A stretch of 64,000 nucleotides of DNA from Streptomyces fulvoviolaceus (GCF_000718165.1 NZ_JOEY01000004.1:1-64000); one strand, 5' to 3'; counted from the first letter of the stretch, positions 43,351 to 52,302 are shown. Made by a program: numbers and translations. Notes: a model not told the origin generated them from the sequence alone.

Positions 43351-45597
43351 GTGCCACTGCACAAGGACGACCCGAAATCGGTCGGCGGCTACAAGCTGGT
43401 CGACCGGCTCGGGGCCGGCGGCATGGGCGTCGTCTACTGGGGCCGGTCGCGCTCGGGCCGTGACGTCGCCGTCAAGGTCGTGCACGCCCAGTACGCGGAG
43501 GACAAGGTCTTCCGAGCCCGCTTCCGCCAGGAGATCGAGGCCGTCCGCAAGGTCAGCGGCGCCTTCACCGCACCGGTCGTGGACGCCGACCCGGAGGCGG
43601 TACGGCCCTGGATGGCGACCCAGTACGTGCCCGGCAGCTCCCTCGCCCAGCGGATCCGAGACCACGGTGCGCTGAAGGGCACCGAACTGCGCCGCCTGGC
43701 CCTGGGGTTGGTCGAGGCATTGCGGGACATCCACCGGGCCGGGGTGGTGCACCGGGACCTCAAGCCCGCCAACGTCCTGATCGCCGAGGACGGCATCCGC
43801 GTCATCGACTTCGGCATCTCCCGCGCGGCCGAGAACCACCAGACCCTCACCGAGACCGGCCAGATGATCGGCACCCCGCCCTTCATGTCCCCGGAACAGT
43901 TCACCGACGCCCGCACGGTCGGCCCCGCCTCGGACGTCTTCTCGCTCGGCGCGCTGCTGGTGTTCTCCGCCACCGGGCGCGGGCCCTTCGACACCGACAG
44001 CCCCTATCTGACCGCCTTCCGGGTCGTCCACGAGGCGCCCGTGCTGGACGGCGTGGCGCAGCCGCTGCGCGGGGTCCTGGAGCGCTGCCTCAGCAAGGAG
44101 CCCGGCGACCGCCCCGAACTCGACCGACTGGCCCAGGAGTTCGCGGACGTCCTGCCCGAATCGCACCCCGATGACCCGCATACGGTGACCCTGCGCGCGG
44201 ACGTCCTGCGGACCGTCGAGGCGACTTCCTCCGGCGCCGACCCGGCGGCGGTGACGAAGCTGCCGAAGGTCCGCCGACGGGGCGGCCGCCGCCTCCGCCC
44301 GCTGGTGGCGGCCGGCACGGTGGGCGCGGTGGCCCTGGGCACGCTCTGGTACATACGGTTCGGCCCGGGATTCGCGGACAGCCCCCGGACCACGAGTCCG
44401 AGCGCCACGACCGCGGCCTCCCGGTGGGCGGCGGTGCCGACCGGCTGGCAGGCCTGGCGGACGACGATGTTCGAGACCGCGCAGTCGGGCGAGGTCAACC
44501 CGCTGGCGAAGGCTGGCGAGGACACGAGCGACGCCACCTGCCAGAGGTACGAGAACGCGGTCTACTGCGCGGGCAACACCATCCTCCCGGTCCGCCTGGA
44601 CGGCCGTACCGGCGCCACCGTCTGGCGCTCCGCCCTCGCGACCTCCGCCGAGGGCACGGACTCGTCGGGGAACAACTTCACACTCCTCGGCGTGCGGGAC
44701 GACGCGATGATCCTGCAGCACGACGTCTTCGCGGCCGACGGGAGCAGCAAGTCGAGCATCGTCGCCCTCGACACCGAGACCGGCGACCAGCTGTGGGCCC
44801 GCGACCGGGGAGGGCCGAGCGCCGACCAGCTCGTGGCCGGCGACCTCGTCATGACCCCCGACTCCAGCGGTCGGTTGGTGACGGCCCGTTCCCCGCGCAC
44901 CGGCACCGACCACTGGACCACACAGCTGCCCTCCGGCGACTTCTGCACCTTCGAGACGGCGGACTCCCGCCTGTACGCGCACTGCTTCCCGGACGACGAG
45001 TCCAAGGACGCCGTACTCCTGGAACTGGACAAGACCGACGGAACAGTGCGCCGACGTCTGAGCACCCCGAACGGGAGCGGCCTGCTCGGCACCGTCGACG
45101 GCCGCCTCGTCGTCGCCGTCGCGGTCGACGGCGGCTCCGGCCCGGCTCGCCTCGACCAGAAGAACACCTTCGACGAGATCCGGCTCCTCGACCCGGACAC
45201 CGGCGCCACCACCACGACAGAACTCACGAAGACCTACACGGGCTCGATCCGCCTCGCCGCCGACACCGTCTGGATCACCGGAGCCAACGGCCAGGTGACC
45301 GCGGTCTCCCCCTTGACCGGCAAACAGCTCTGGCAGACCCGCACCAGCGTCGAGGAGTCGGGCCAGCCCACCTACGACCCCACCACCCACACGCTCTACC
45401 TCGCCAGCATCAGCGGCCGAGTCGCGGCCCTCGACTCCCGTAAGGGCACGCTGCTCCGGGAGACCGGCGCCCAGGCCGACCAACTCGCCAGCGGTGCAAC
45501 GATCAAGTCCAAGGTGTCGCTGTACGGCGGGGCGGTGGTCGTGAACACACCGGACGGGACGGTCTTCAGCCTGGACCCCGCTCACCCCGAGGGGTGA
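43351..45597 (+). CDS. Ser/Thr protein kinase with extracellular PQQ-like propeller
   Basis: 748 residues from GTG 43351, with GGAGGG ten bases ahead; an in-frame GTG at 43333 lies within that site. The kinase domain (11-270) has GAGGMGVVYWG, K42 in VAVKVV, HRDLKPANVL (D136), IDFGISRA (D153) and MSPEQFTD. A single membrane helix spans about 317-336. The outer 400 residues contain repeated PQQ-propeller strands (LDTETGDQLWAR, LDPDTGATTTT, VSPLTGKQLWQTRT, LDSRKGTLLRET). It probably senses something at the surface and phosphorylates proteins inside. A terminator overlaps its stop. Confidence 0.95.
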   Translation: MPLHKDDPKSVGGYKLVDRLGAGGMGVVYWGRSRSGRDVAVKVVHAQYAEDKVFRARFRQEIEAVRKVSGAFTAPVVDADPEAVRPWMATQYVPGSSLAQRIRDHGALKGTELRRLALGLVEALRDIHRAGVVHRDLKPANVLIAEDGIRVIDFGISRAAENHQTLTETGQMIGTPPFMSPEQFTDARTVGPASDVFSLGALLVFSATGRGPFDTDSPYLTAFRVVHEAPVLDGVAQPLRGVLERCLSKEPGDRPELDRLAQEFADVLPESHPDDPHTVTLRADVLRTVEATSSGADPAAVTKLPKVRRRGGRRLRPLVAAGTVGAVALGTLWYIRFGPGFADSPRTTSPSATTAASRWAAVPTGWQAWRTTMFETAQSGEVNPLAKAGEDTSDATCQRYENAVYCAGNTILPVRLDGRTGATVWRSALATSAEGTDSSGNNFTLLGVRDDAMILQHDVFAADGSSKSSIVALDTETGDQLWARDRGGPSADQLVAGDLVMTPDSSGRLVTARSPRTGTDHWTTQLPSGDFCTFETADSRLYAHCFPDDESKDAVLLELDKTDGTVRRRLSTPNGSGLLGTVDGRLVVAVAVDGGSGPARLDQKNTFDEIRLLDPDTGATTTTELTKTYTGSIRLAADTVWITGANGQVTAVSPLTGKQLWQTRTSVEESGQPTYDPTTHTLYLASISGRVAALDSRKGTLLRETGAQADQLASGATIKSKVSLYGGAVVVNTPDGTVFSLDPAHPEG

Positions 45598-45602
45598 GCG
45601 GG
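45577..45602. terminator. Terminator hairpin spanning kinase stop codon
   Basis: Perfect 12-base-pair stem (45577-45588 with 45591-45602) around a 2-base core; the right arm contains the kinase stop at 45595-45597. Its left arm is coding. It separates the kinase gene from convergent nadA, only 18 bases apart. Confidence 0.88.
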
Positions 45603-45615
45603 CGCCGCGGGAGTC

Positions 45616-46800
45616 CTACGGCAGCGCCAGCATCCGCTCCAGCGCCAGCTTCGCGAACGCCTCGGTCTCCTTGTCGACCTCGATGCGGTTGACGAGGTTG
45701 CCCTCGGCCAGCGACTCCAGGGTCCACACCAGGTGGGGCAGGTCGATGCGGTTCATCGTCGAGCAGAAGCAGACCGTCTTGTCGAGGAAGACGATCTCCT
45801 TGCCCTCGGGCGCGAAACGGTTCGCCAGGCGTCGTACGAGATTCAGCTCGGTCCCGATGGCCCACTTGGAACCGGCCGGAGCGGCCTCCAGCGCCTTGAT
45901 GATGTACTCCGTCGAGCCGACGTAGTCCGCCGCGGCCACGACCTCGTTCTTGCACTCGGGGTGGACGAGCACGTTCACGCCGGGGATCCGGGCGCGGACG
46001 TCCTCCACCGACTCCAGGCTGAAGCGGCCGTGCACCGAGCAGTGGCCCCGCCACAGGATCATCTTCGCGTCCCGCAGCTGCTGGGCGGTCAGCCCGCCGT
46101 TCGGCTTGTGCGGGTTGTAGAGGACGCAGTCCTCGAGCGTCATCCCCATGTCCCGCACCGCGGTGTTGCGGCCGAGGTGCTGGTCGGGGAGGAAGAGGAC
46201 CTTGTCGCCCTGCTCGAAGGCCCACTCAAGAGCCTTCTTGGCGTTGGACGACGTGCAGATCGTGCCGCCGTGCTTGCCCGTGAACGCCTTGATGTCCGCG
46301 GAGGAGTTCATGTACGAGACGGGCACGACCTGCTCGGCTATGCCGGCCTCGGTCAGCACGTCCCAGCACTCGGCGACCTGCTCGGCGGTGGCCATGTCGG
46401 CCATGGAGCAGCCGGCGGCCAGGTCGGGCAGGACGACCTTCTGGTCGTCGGAGGTCAGGATGTCCGCGGACTCGGCCATGAAGTGCACACCGCAGAACAC
46501 GATGTACTCGGCCTCCGGGCGGGCGGCCGCGTCCCGGGCCAGCTTGAAGGAGTCACCCGTGACGTCCGCGAACTGGATGACCTCGTCGCGCTGGTAGTGG
46601 TGGCCGAGCACGAAGACCTTGTCCCCGAGCTTCTCCTTGGCCGCGCGGGCGCGCTCGACCAGGTCGGGGTCGGAGGGCGAGGGCAGATCGCCGGGACACT
46701 CGACGCCCCGCTCGCTCTTCGGGTCGGCCTCACGGCCGAGCAGCAACAGGGCGAGCGGAGACGGCTGTACGTCGAGCTCCGTGGTCTGGGCGGTGGTCAC
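45616..46800 (-). CDS. nadA: Quinolinate synthase A
   Basis: 394 residues from GTG 46800, with AGAAAGGG 11 bases ahead; a GTG at 46809 is too close to that site. It condenses iminoaspartate with dihydroxyacetone phosphate to give quinolinate for NAD. Landmarks are VFVLGHHYQRDEVIQFAD, AEYIVFCGVHFMAESADIL, PDLAAGCSMADMA, VSYMNSSADIKAF, VHPECKNEVVAAAD and DKTVCFCSTMNRIDLPHL. The conserved Cys residues bind a 4Fe-4S cluster. nadB/nadC are not adjacent. The 5' region has nested inverted repeats, suggesting tight control. Confidence 0.97.
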   Translation of the reverse strand: MTTAQTTELDVQPSPLALLLLGREADPKSERGVECPGDLPSPSDPDLVERARAAKEKLGDKVFVLGHHYQRDEVIQFADVTGDSFKLARDAAARPEAEYIVFCGVHFMAESADILTSDDQKVVLPDLAAGCSMADMATAEQVAECWDVLTEAGIAEQVVPVSYMNSSADIKAFTGKHGGTICTSSNAKKALEWAFEQGDKVLFLPDQHLGRNTAVRDMGMTLEDCVLYNPHKPNGGLTAQQLRDAKMILWRGHCSVHGRFSLESVEDVRARIPGVNVLVHPECKNEVVAAADYVGSTEYIIKALEAAPAGSKWAIGTELNLVRRLANRFAPEGKEIVFLDKTVCFCSTMNRIDLPHLVWTLESLAEGNLVNRIEVDKETEAFAKLALERMLALP

Positions 46801-46830
46801 GACACGCACCCTTTCTACTTTTCGTCGAAC

Positions 46831-46897
46831 TGACGTTATCTATCATAACCCGGTTCACGTCACTTTGACGATGGTCATAACGTCGATGTGACGTGAA
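46831..46897. promoter_or_regulatory. Nested inverted repeats upstream of nadA
   Basis: Within 67 AT-richer bases: TTCACGTCAC/GTGACGTGAA perfect 10-base arms (46854-46863, 46888-46897); GACGTTAT/ATAACGTC (46832-46839, 46877-46884); and GTTAT-CTATC-ATAAC (46835-46849). They lie 30-100 bases ahead of the nadA GTG, in the divergent gap with the erpA-type gene, and probably form operators for an NAD-responsive or other repressor. Confidence 0.7.
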
Positions 46898-47054
46898 TCC
46901 CGATGAGGGGTCGATGAGCCATTTTCCGCTTGCCATCGCATGTGCGAGCATGAAGAGGACGCCGGAAAACCGGCGCCCGGCCCGGAATGAATCCGCGGCC
47001 TTGCCGGTTGCACCTGTCGGCAAGCAGTCTCCGTACAACCCGGGAGAGATGTAG

Positions 47055-47411
47055 ATGTCCGTATCGGACGAGACCAGCACCGTCACCGACGGCATCATCC
47101 TGTCCGACGCCGCCGCGGCGAAGGTCAAGGCCCTGCTCGACCAGGAAGGCCGTGACGACCTGGCCCTGCGTGTCGCCGTACAGCCCGGTGGCTGCTCCGG
47201 CCTGCGCTACCAGCTCTTCTTCGACGAGCGTTCCCTCGACGGCGACGTCCTCAAGGACTTCGGCGGCGTCAAGGTCGTCACCGACCGCATGAGCGCCCCG
47301 TACCTGGGCGGCGCCTCCATCGACTTCGTCGACACCATCGAGAAGCAGGGCTTCACGATCGACAACCCCAACGCGACGGGCTCCTGCGCCTGCGGCGACT
47401 CCTTCAGCTAA
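47055..47411 (+). CDS. erpA: Iron-sulfur cluster insertion protein, ErpA/HesB-type
   Basis: 118 residues from ATG 47055, with GGGAGATG upstream. The A-type carrier signature has C47 in QPGGCSGLRYQLFFDE and the C-terminal pair C111/C113 in NPNATGSCACGDSFS. It receives Fe-S clusters and passes them to target proteins. The neighbouring nadA product needs a 4Fe-4S cluster, and the pair are divergent. ErpA is the usual name in this genus; IscA-like function is also possible. A terminator follows. Confidence 0.94.
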   Translation: MSVSDETSTVTDGIILSDAAAAKVKALLDQEGRDDLALRVAVQPGGCSGLRYQLFFDERSLDGDVLKDFGGVKVVTDRMSAPYLGGASIDFVDTIEKQGFTIDNPNATGSCACGDSFS

Positions 47412-47432
47412 GCCTCACGGCTGGGCAACAGA

Positions 47433-47467
47433 AAGGCGGCGGCCCCCTCCGACGGGGTCGCCGCCTT
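47433..47467. terminator. Bidirectional terminator hairpin
   Basis: A 9-pair outer stem (47433-47441 with 47459-47467) continues through one G-U pair into CCCC/GGGG. It lies between the convergent erpA-type gene and the membrane-protein gene. Confidence 0.9.
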
Positions 47468-47481
47468 CTGCATGCCCGGAG

Positions 47482-49314
47482 CTACCGCGCCCCGGACGTC
47501 TCCGGCAGTCGCGCTCCCGCCTTCTTCAGCGGGATCTCCTTGCCGTCCGAGCCCACGACCTTCCGGTCGCCGAGCGGCTCGTCCAGCGGCACGGTCTGCT
47601 GGTACTCCTTGGCGATCATGATGCAGATCTTGTCCGGCCACGGGGTCTCGGTCACCGTGACCGTCACCTCGCCGGAGGTCTCACTCGCCGCAGCCTTGTA
47701 GTCGGCACACACCCCGCCGGTGAAGCTCACGGTCAGCTCCTGCCCCTCGACCGAGTAGCCGTCCACCTGCACGTCCCGCGTGGCCGGCGCCGAGGTCGGG
47801 TCATCGGGCCCGGTCGGCCGCGGGCTGGGCTGCCCGGTCGGCTCGTCGCTGGGCGTCGTAGTGGGCGATTCGGTGGCGATGTACGTCGGGTCGACCGCCG
47901 GATAGGTCACCGTGAAGCCGTCCTGCGCACCCGCCGACCGCACCTCGAACAGCCAGGACGGCACCAGCGCCTGCCGCCCGTCCACGCCGCGCGCCGCCAG
48001 CCCGAACACGGCCTTCTCGACGGTGATGGTGTTCGTCGCGGGGGACGGCGAAGACGTCGACTCCCCGCAGGGCGCCTCCAGCCGGTCCTTCAGCGGTACG
48101 GGACTGGCGCAGCCCCCGATGCCCATGCGGTGGTCGGTCCCGGGCGTCGCGTTCAGCAGCCCCAGCGTCTTCTCGGCGCTCAGGACGGGATACGTGTCCC
48201 CCTTCACCGGCACCTTCAACTGGCCGACGCTGCCCACCACTTCACCCTGGGCGTTGACGGTGACGCCGGTCGTCCAGCCGTAGGTGGGCAGCGAGCCGAC
48301 CACCGGATCGGCGTTCACGACCCGCTGGGCGCCCATGACCTGGCTCGCGTCCAGCTTCGCGTCGTCCTGACCCACCGCCTTCAGGATCGGCGCGGCCGCC
48401 TTCTTCGCGGCCGCCTCGCTCACCGGGTCGTCGGCCGGGGCGACGGGGTCGCTCGCGCACTCGGTGGTGCTCTTGCAGTCGTCGGTGCCGGGGGAGTACC
48501 GGTGGAAGGTCCAGGCCCCCGGCGCCTGCTGGTTCACCTGCAGACTCGGCCCCGAACCGTCCTTCGCCCCGATCTTCCAGACCTGCCCCTCGGTCACCGG
48601 CGTCCCGTCGACCCCGAGCGCCTTCGCCAGCCGGGCCACCTCGTCCTTGGTGACCTCGCCCTGCGCCCGGTACACGGGCGCCGAGCCGGGTCCGTCCGGG
48701 AGCTCGCCCTCGGCACGGTAGGTGACGCCGTACGGGTTGGGCTCCCCGGGGGCGATGCCGTTCGAACCACCGCTCGCGGAGTAGCCGTCGAGGGCGAGCG
48801 GCGGGGGAGTGTCATCACCGGAGGCCCCGGATGTCGTACGACCGCCCGAGCTCCCGGAGGCCGTGGCGGCGAGGTAGGCCCCACCGCCCCCGACGAGCAG
48901 CACGGCGGCGGCGACGGAGGCGACGACGGCGGGGGAGCGACGCCGACCGGAACGGGCGCCGTCCCTGTCGTCGGCCTCCGCGTCCTCGGGAGCGCCGACA
49001 TCAGGAGCGTCGGCGTCCTGCGCCTCCGGCTCGTCCTGCTCCAGCGGTTCGGCCTGCGCCTCAGGGGACGCCTGCTCCAGCGGTTCGTCCTGCGCCTCCG
49101 GCTCGTCCTGCTCCGGCGGTTCCGCCTGGGCCTCCGGCTCGTCCTCTTCCGGCGGTTCGGCCTGCGCCTCCGGTGACGCCTGCTCCTCCGCTTCGGCCTT
49201 CTTCTCTGCGGCGTCCTGCTCCTCGGCCGAGCCGCCGGCACCCTTCGTCTCCGAGACGACCTGCTCCTCGGCGGAGCCGTCGGCGTCGTCGTTGTCGGGT
49301 CGCTCGGTGTTCAC
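47482..49314 (-). CDS. Membrane protein with acidic repeats and extracellular domain
   Basis: 610 residues. The N-terminal 115 residues are acidic and repetitive, with variants of PEAQAEPPEQDE, likely disordered and cytosolic. One membrane helix sits near 130-150 (AVVASVAAAVLLVGGGGAYL). The outer part has two or three repeated modules (SPGEPNPYGVTYRAEGEL-like, TYGWTTGVTVNAQGEV, VFGLAARGVDGRQALVPSW) and a Thr/Pro-rich linker. I do not recognise the family, though it resembles actinobacterial surface proteins that may bind peptides or sense the wall. Start GTG 49314. Confidence 0.75.
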   Translation of the reverse strand: MNTERPDNDDADGSAEEQVVSETKGAGGSAEEQDAAEKKAEAEEQASPEAQAEPPEEDEPEAQAEPPEQDEPEAQDEPLEQASPEAQAEPLEQDEPEAQDADAPDVGAPEDAEADDRDGARSGRRRSPAVVASVAAAVLLVGGGGAYLAATASGSSGGRTTSGASGDDTPPPLALDGYSASGGSNGIAPGEPNPYGVTYRAEGELPDGPGSAPVYRAQGEVTKDEVARLAKALGVDGTPVTEGQVWKIGAKDGSGPSLQVNQQAPGAWTFHRYSPGTDDCKSTTECASDPVAPADDPVSEAAAKKAAAPILKAVGQDDAKLDASQVMGAQRVVNADPVVGSLPTYGWTTGVTVNAQGEVVGSVGQLKVPVKGDTYPVLSAEKTLGLLNATPGTDHRMGIGGCASPVPLKDRLEAPCGESTSSPSPATNTITVEKAVFGLAARGVDGRQALVPSWLFEVRSAGAQDGFTVTYPAVDPTYIATESPTTTPSDEPTGQPSPRPTGPDDPTSAPATRDVQVDGYSVEGQELTVSFTGGVCADYKAAASETSGEVTVTVTETPWPDKICIMIAKEYQQTVPLDEPLGDRKVVGSDGKEIPLKKAGARLPETSGAR

Positions 49315-49420
49315 CGCATCGCTCCTTCGGCTGCGCAGCGGGGCGTACCCCGCATCCCCTTTCCGGGGGACAGCGATGGGACGCAGCGGGGGAGCGCGCG
49401 GTTCCCGAAAACGCGCCGAC

Positions 49421-49630
49421 TCAGTCGCCGTACTCCGACATCGCCTCCAGCATCCGGGCCGAACCCGGAGGAACCGTCACGCCGTGGATGAGTGAGGGCG
49501 AGACCGGAAGGGAAACGATCTGGTCGGGCACCGCCCAGTGAGGAGCCATCCGGGCACAGTCGCCGCGCAGCGAGGCGAGGTCGTCCTCCAGGTCGGCCGG
49601 AGCGGGGGCGTGGAGCTCGAGGTTCGTCAT
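49421..49630 (-). CDS. Small protein of unknown function
   Basis: 69 residues from ATG 49630. The start MTNLELHAPAPADLEDDLAS, then LRGDCARMAPHWAVPDQIVS, is plausible coding sequence with a strong GC-rich third position, but no family is recognised and no clear ribosome site exists. It lies between the large membrane-protein gene and the divergent adenosine kinase gene. It may be a short Streptomyces-specific protein. Confidence 0.55.
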   Translation of the reverse strand: MTNLELHAPAPADLEDDLASLRGDCARMAPHWAVPDQIVSLPVSPSLIHGVTVPPGSARMLEAMSEYGD

Positions 49631-49760
49631 GTCGGAACCGTATGCACGCGACGGCCTGCGAAGAAAGATCTACTATCGGGTAGTTTTGGCGGCTTCGGAG
49701 CACCCCGCGGACCCGGTAGCGTGAACTGTCAATCCGTCTCCCCACAGGAGAGTCCACGCC

Positions 49761-50735
49761 GTGCGCATCGCAGTCACCGGCTCCATCGCCACCGACCACC
49801 TCATGACCTTCCCCGGCCGCTTCGCCGACCAGTTCGTCGCGGACCAACTGCACACGGTCTCGCTCTCCTTCCTGGTCGACAATCTCGACGTACGCCGGGG
49901 CGGAGTCGGCGCGAACATCGCCTTCGGCATGGGTCAGCTCGGCACCGAGCCGATCCTCGTCGGCGCCGCGGGCTTCGACTTCGACGAGTACCGCTCCTGG
50001 CTGGACCGGCACGGCGTCGACACCGGCTCGGTCCGCATCTCCGAGACGCTGCACACCGCGCGCTTCGTCTGCACCACCGACGCCGACCACAACCAGATCG
50101 GCTCCTTCTACACGGGCGCGATGAGCGAGGCCCGCCTCATCGAGCTGAAGACGGTCGCGGACCGCGTCGGCGGCCTCGACCTGGTCCTGATCGGCGCCGA
50201 CGACCCGGAGGGCATGCTCCGCCACACGGAGGAGTGCCGCTCCCGCTCGATCCCCTTCGCCGCCGACTTCTCCCAGCAGATCGCCCGCATGGGGGGCGAC
50301 GAGATCAGGATCCTGCTGGACGGCGCGACGTACCTCTTCTCGAACGAGTACGAGAAGGGCCTCATCGAGTCCAAGACCGGCTGGAGCGACAAGGAGATCC
50401 TGTCGAAGGTCGGCCACCGCGTCACCACGCTCGGCGCACAGGGCGTCCGCATCGAGCGGTCCGGCGAGGAGCCGATCGTCGTCGGCTGCGCCGAGGAGGA
50501 GCGCAAGGCCGACCCCACGGGTGTCGGCGACGCCTTCCGTGCGGGGTTCCTCTCCGGGCTTGCCTGGGGTGTCTCCCTGGAGCGCGCGGCGCAGGTCGGT
50601 TGCATGCTGGCGACTCTGGTCATCGAGACCGTCGGCACTCAGGAGTACCAGCTGCGGCGCGGCCACTTCATGGAGCGGTTCACCAAGGCGTACGGCGATG
50701 AGGCTGCGGCGGAGGTCCAGGGGCATCTGGGCTGA
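49761..50735 (+). CDS. adoK: Adenosine kinase (PfkB family)
   Basis: 324 residues from GTG 49761, with AGGAGAG upstream. It follows mycobacterial AdoK closely along its length: RIAVTGSIATDHLMTFPGRF, ADQLHTVSLSFLVD, AFRAGFLSGLAWGVSLERAA and TQEYQLRRGHFM. The catalytic Asp is in DPTGVGDAFRAGF. It phosphorylates adenosine to AMP for nucleoside salvage. General sugar-kinase annotation is common, but the close match to AdoK makes adenosine kinase likelier. Neighbouring ctaC and erpA-type genes are also close to adoK in mycobacteria. Confidence 0.9.
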   Translation: MRIAVTGSIATDHLMTFPGRFADQFVADQLHTVSLSFLVDNLDVRRGGVGANIAFGMGQLGTEPILVGAAGFDFDEYRSWLDRHGVDTGSVRISETLHTARFVCTTDADHNQIGSFYTGAMSEARLIELKTVADRVGGLDLVLIGADDPEGMLRHTEECRSRSIPFAADFSQQIARMGGDEIRILLDGATYLFSNEYEKGLIESKTGWSDKEILSKVGHRVTTLGAQGVRIERSGEEPIVVGCAEEERKADPTGVGDAFRAGFLSGLAWGVSLERAAQVGCMLATLVIETVGTQEYQLRRGHFMERFTKAYGDEAAAEVQGHLG

Positions 50736-50748
50736 GATGCCGTGTGAG

Positions 50749-50813
50749 GGTGCGTGGGGGCTGGTCGCGCACACGCGGCGGTAGCCGCATATCGACACAG
50801 CCCCGCGCCCCCT
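50749..50813 (-). repeat. Dispersed intergenic repeat, type B (reverse)
   Basis: On the minus strand it reads AGGGGGCGCGGGGCTGTGTC, GATATGCGGCTACCGCCGCG, TGTGCGCGACCAGCCCCCAC, the same order as at 33621 and 52234. It fills the gap between adoK and the convergent desulfurase-TusA gene. Confidence 0.85.
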
Positions 50814-50820
50814 GGGTGGG

Positions 50821-52197
50821 TCACCTCAACCGGCGGATCAGGTATGCCGTTCCCTTTTCCGCCGGCTCCTCGCCCATGTATTCCTGCTCCCGCATCTCGC
50901 ACCACGCCGGGATGTCCAGGCGCGCCGCTTCGTCGTCGGACAGGACCCGGACCGTGCCGCCCACCGGGACGTCTCCGATGACCTTCGCCAGCTCGATGAC
51001 GGGGATCGGGCAGCGCTTGCCAAGGGCGTCCACGACCAGCTCGTCTTCCCGCACGACGGCCGTCGGCGTCGGCGCCCCCAACTTCTCCCGCACGCCGGCC
51101 ACGGCCCCCGGCAGCACGTCCAGGAAGCGCTCGACCTCCTCCTCGGTCGCCCCGAACGGCAGGGACACCCGCACGTTCCCCTCGCTCAGCACGCCCATCG
51201 CCCTGAGCACATGGCTGGGCGTCAGCGTGCTGCTGGTGCAGGAGGACCCGGACGAGACGGAGAAGCCGGCCCTGTCCAGCTCGTGCAGCAGTGTCTCCCC
51301 GTCGACATAGAGACAGGAGAAGGTGACGATCCCCGGCAGCCGGCGCTCCGGATCCCCCACCACCTCCACATCCGGCACCAGCTGCGGCACCCGCCCACGG
51401 ATCCGCTCCGTCAGTTCCCGCAGTCGTACCGCCTCTTGCGCCGCCTCGGCCCGCACCGCCCGCAGCGAGGCCGCCGCCGCGACGATGGCGGGCAGGTTCT
51501 CGAACCCGGCCGCCCGCCCGGACTCCCGCTCGTCCACGGGCCCTTGGGGAGCGAACCGCACCCCCTTACGCACGATGAGCAGCCCGACCCCGGAGGGCCC
51601 ACCCCACTTATGGGCACTGGCGGCCAACAGGGACCAGTCCCCCTCGACCGGCCCCCATCCGAGCGACTGGGCGGCATCCACCAGCAACGGCACCCCGGCC
51701 GCCCGGCACACCTCGGCGACGGCCGCCACCGGCTGCTCGGTTCCCACCTCGTGATTGGCGGACTGCAGGCACGCCAGCGCGGTGTCCGCCCGCAGGGCAT
51801 CCGAGTACGCCCGCGCGCTCACCGCGCCCGCACGATCCACGGGCACCTCGGTCACCGCCCCGCCGTCCGCCGTGTGTACTTCGGCCGAATGGAGCACCGA
51901 GGAGTGTTCGACGGATGACACGATCAGGTGACGCCCGACGCGCCTCCGCCCCGCCAACGCCCCCGCGATCCCGGCGTGCACGGCCCGGGTCCCGGACGAG
52001 GTGAAGCTGAGTTCGTCCGGCCGGCACCCCACGGCCTCGGCAGTCGCCTCCCGCGCGGCATCCAGCAACATCCGGGCCCGGCGCCCCTCCCTGTACAAAC
52101 GTGCGGGATCCGCCCACCCCTCGTCGAGCGAAGCCAACAGGGCCTGCCGGGCAACGGGATGAAGGGGAGCGGAGGAAGCGGCATCGAAGTAGGACAC
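50821..52197 (-). CDS. Cysteine desulfurase-TusA fusion protein
   Basis: 458 residues. Residues 1-375 form a class V, NifS-like aminotransferase: YFDAASSAPLHPVARQAL, VSSVEHSSVLHSAE, ANHEVGTEQP, Lys Schiff-base site in ASAHKWGGPSGVG and the sulfur-accepting Cys loop SSGSSCTSSTLTPSHVL. Residues about 385-458 are TusA-like with the CPxP site in LGKRCPIPVIELAK. It could take sulfur from cysteine and pass it internally as a persulfide for tRNA thiolation, cofactor or Fe-S work. The fusion removes the need for docking between two proteins. The recipient is unknown. Confidence 0.9.
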   Translation of the reverse strand: MSYFDAASSAPLHPVARQALLASLDEGWADPARLYREGRRARMLLDAAREATAEAVGCRPDELSFTSSGTRAVHAGIAGALAGRRRVGRHLIVSSVEHSSVLHSAEVHTADGGAVTEVPVDRAGAVSARAYSDALRADTALACLQSANHEVGTEQPVAAVAEVCRAAGVPLLVDAAQSLGWGPVEGDWSLLAASAHKWGGPSGVGLLIVRKGVRFAPQGPVDERESGRAAGFENLPAIVAAAASLRAVRAEAAQEAVRLRELTERIRGRVPQLVPDVEVVGDPERRLPGIVTFSCLYVDGETLLHELDRAGFSVSSGSSCTSSTLTPSHVLRAMGVLSEGNVRVSLPFGATEEEVERFLDVLPGAVAGVREKLGAPTPTAVVREDELVVDALGKRCPIPVIELAKVIGDVPVGGTVRVLSDDEAARLDIPAWCEMREQEYMGEEPAEKGTAYLIRRLR

Positions 52198-52233
52198 ACA
52201 GCAACGTTAAAGCGCGCGGCCACTGCGACCCTC

Positions 52234-52302
52234 AGGGGCGCGGGGCTGCGACATGTGCGGATCCGCCGCGTGGGTGCGACCAGCCCCCACACACCCGCAC
52301 TC
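52234..52302 (+). repeat. Dispersed intergenic repeat, type B
   Basis: AGGGGCGCGGGGCTGCGACA, TGTGCGGATCCGCCGCGTGG, GTGCGACCAGCCCCCACACA, CCCGCAC. Lies in the 312-base gap between the divergent desulfurase-TusA gene and ctaC (52198-52509), on the desulfurase side. The rest of the gap has the ctaC dyad and no gene. Confidence 0.85.
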
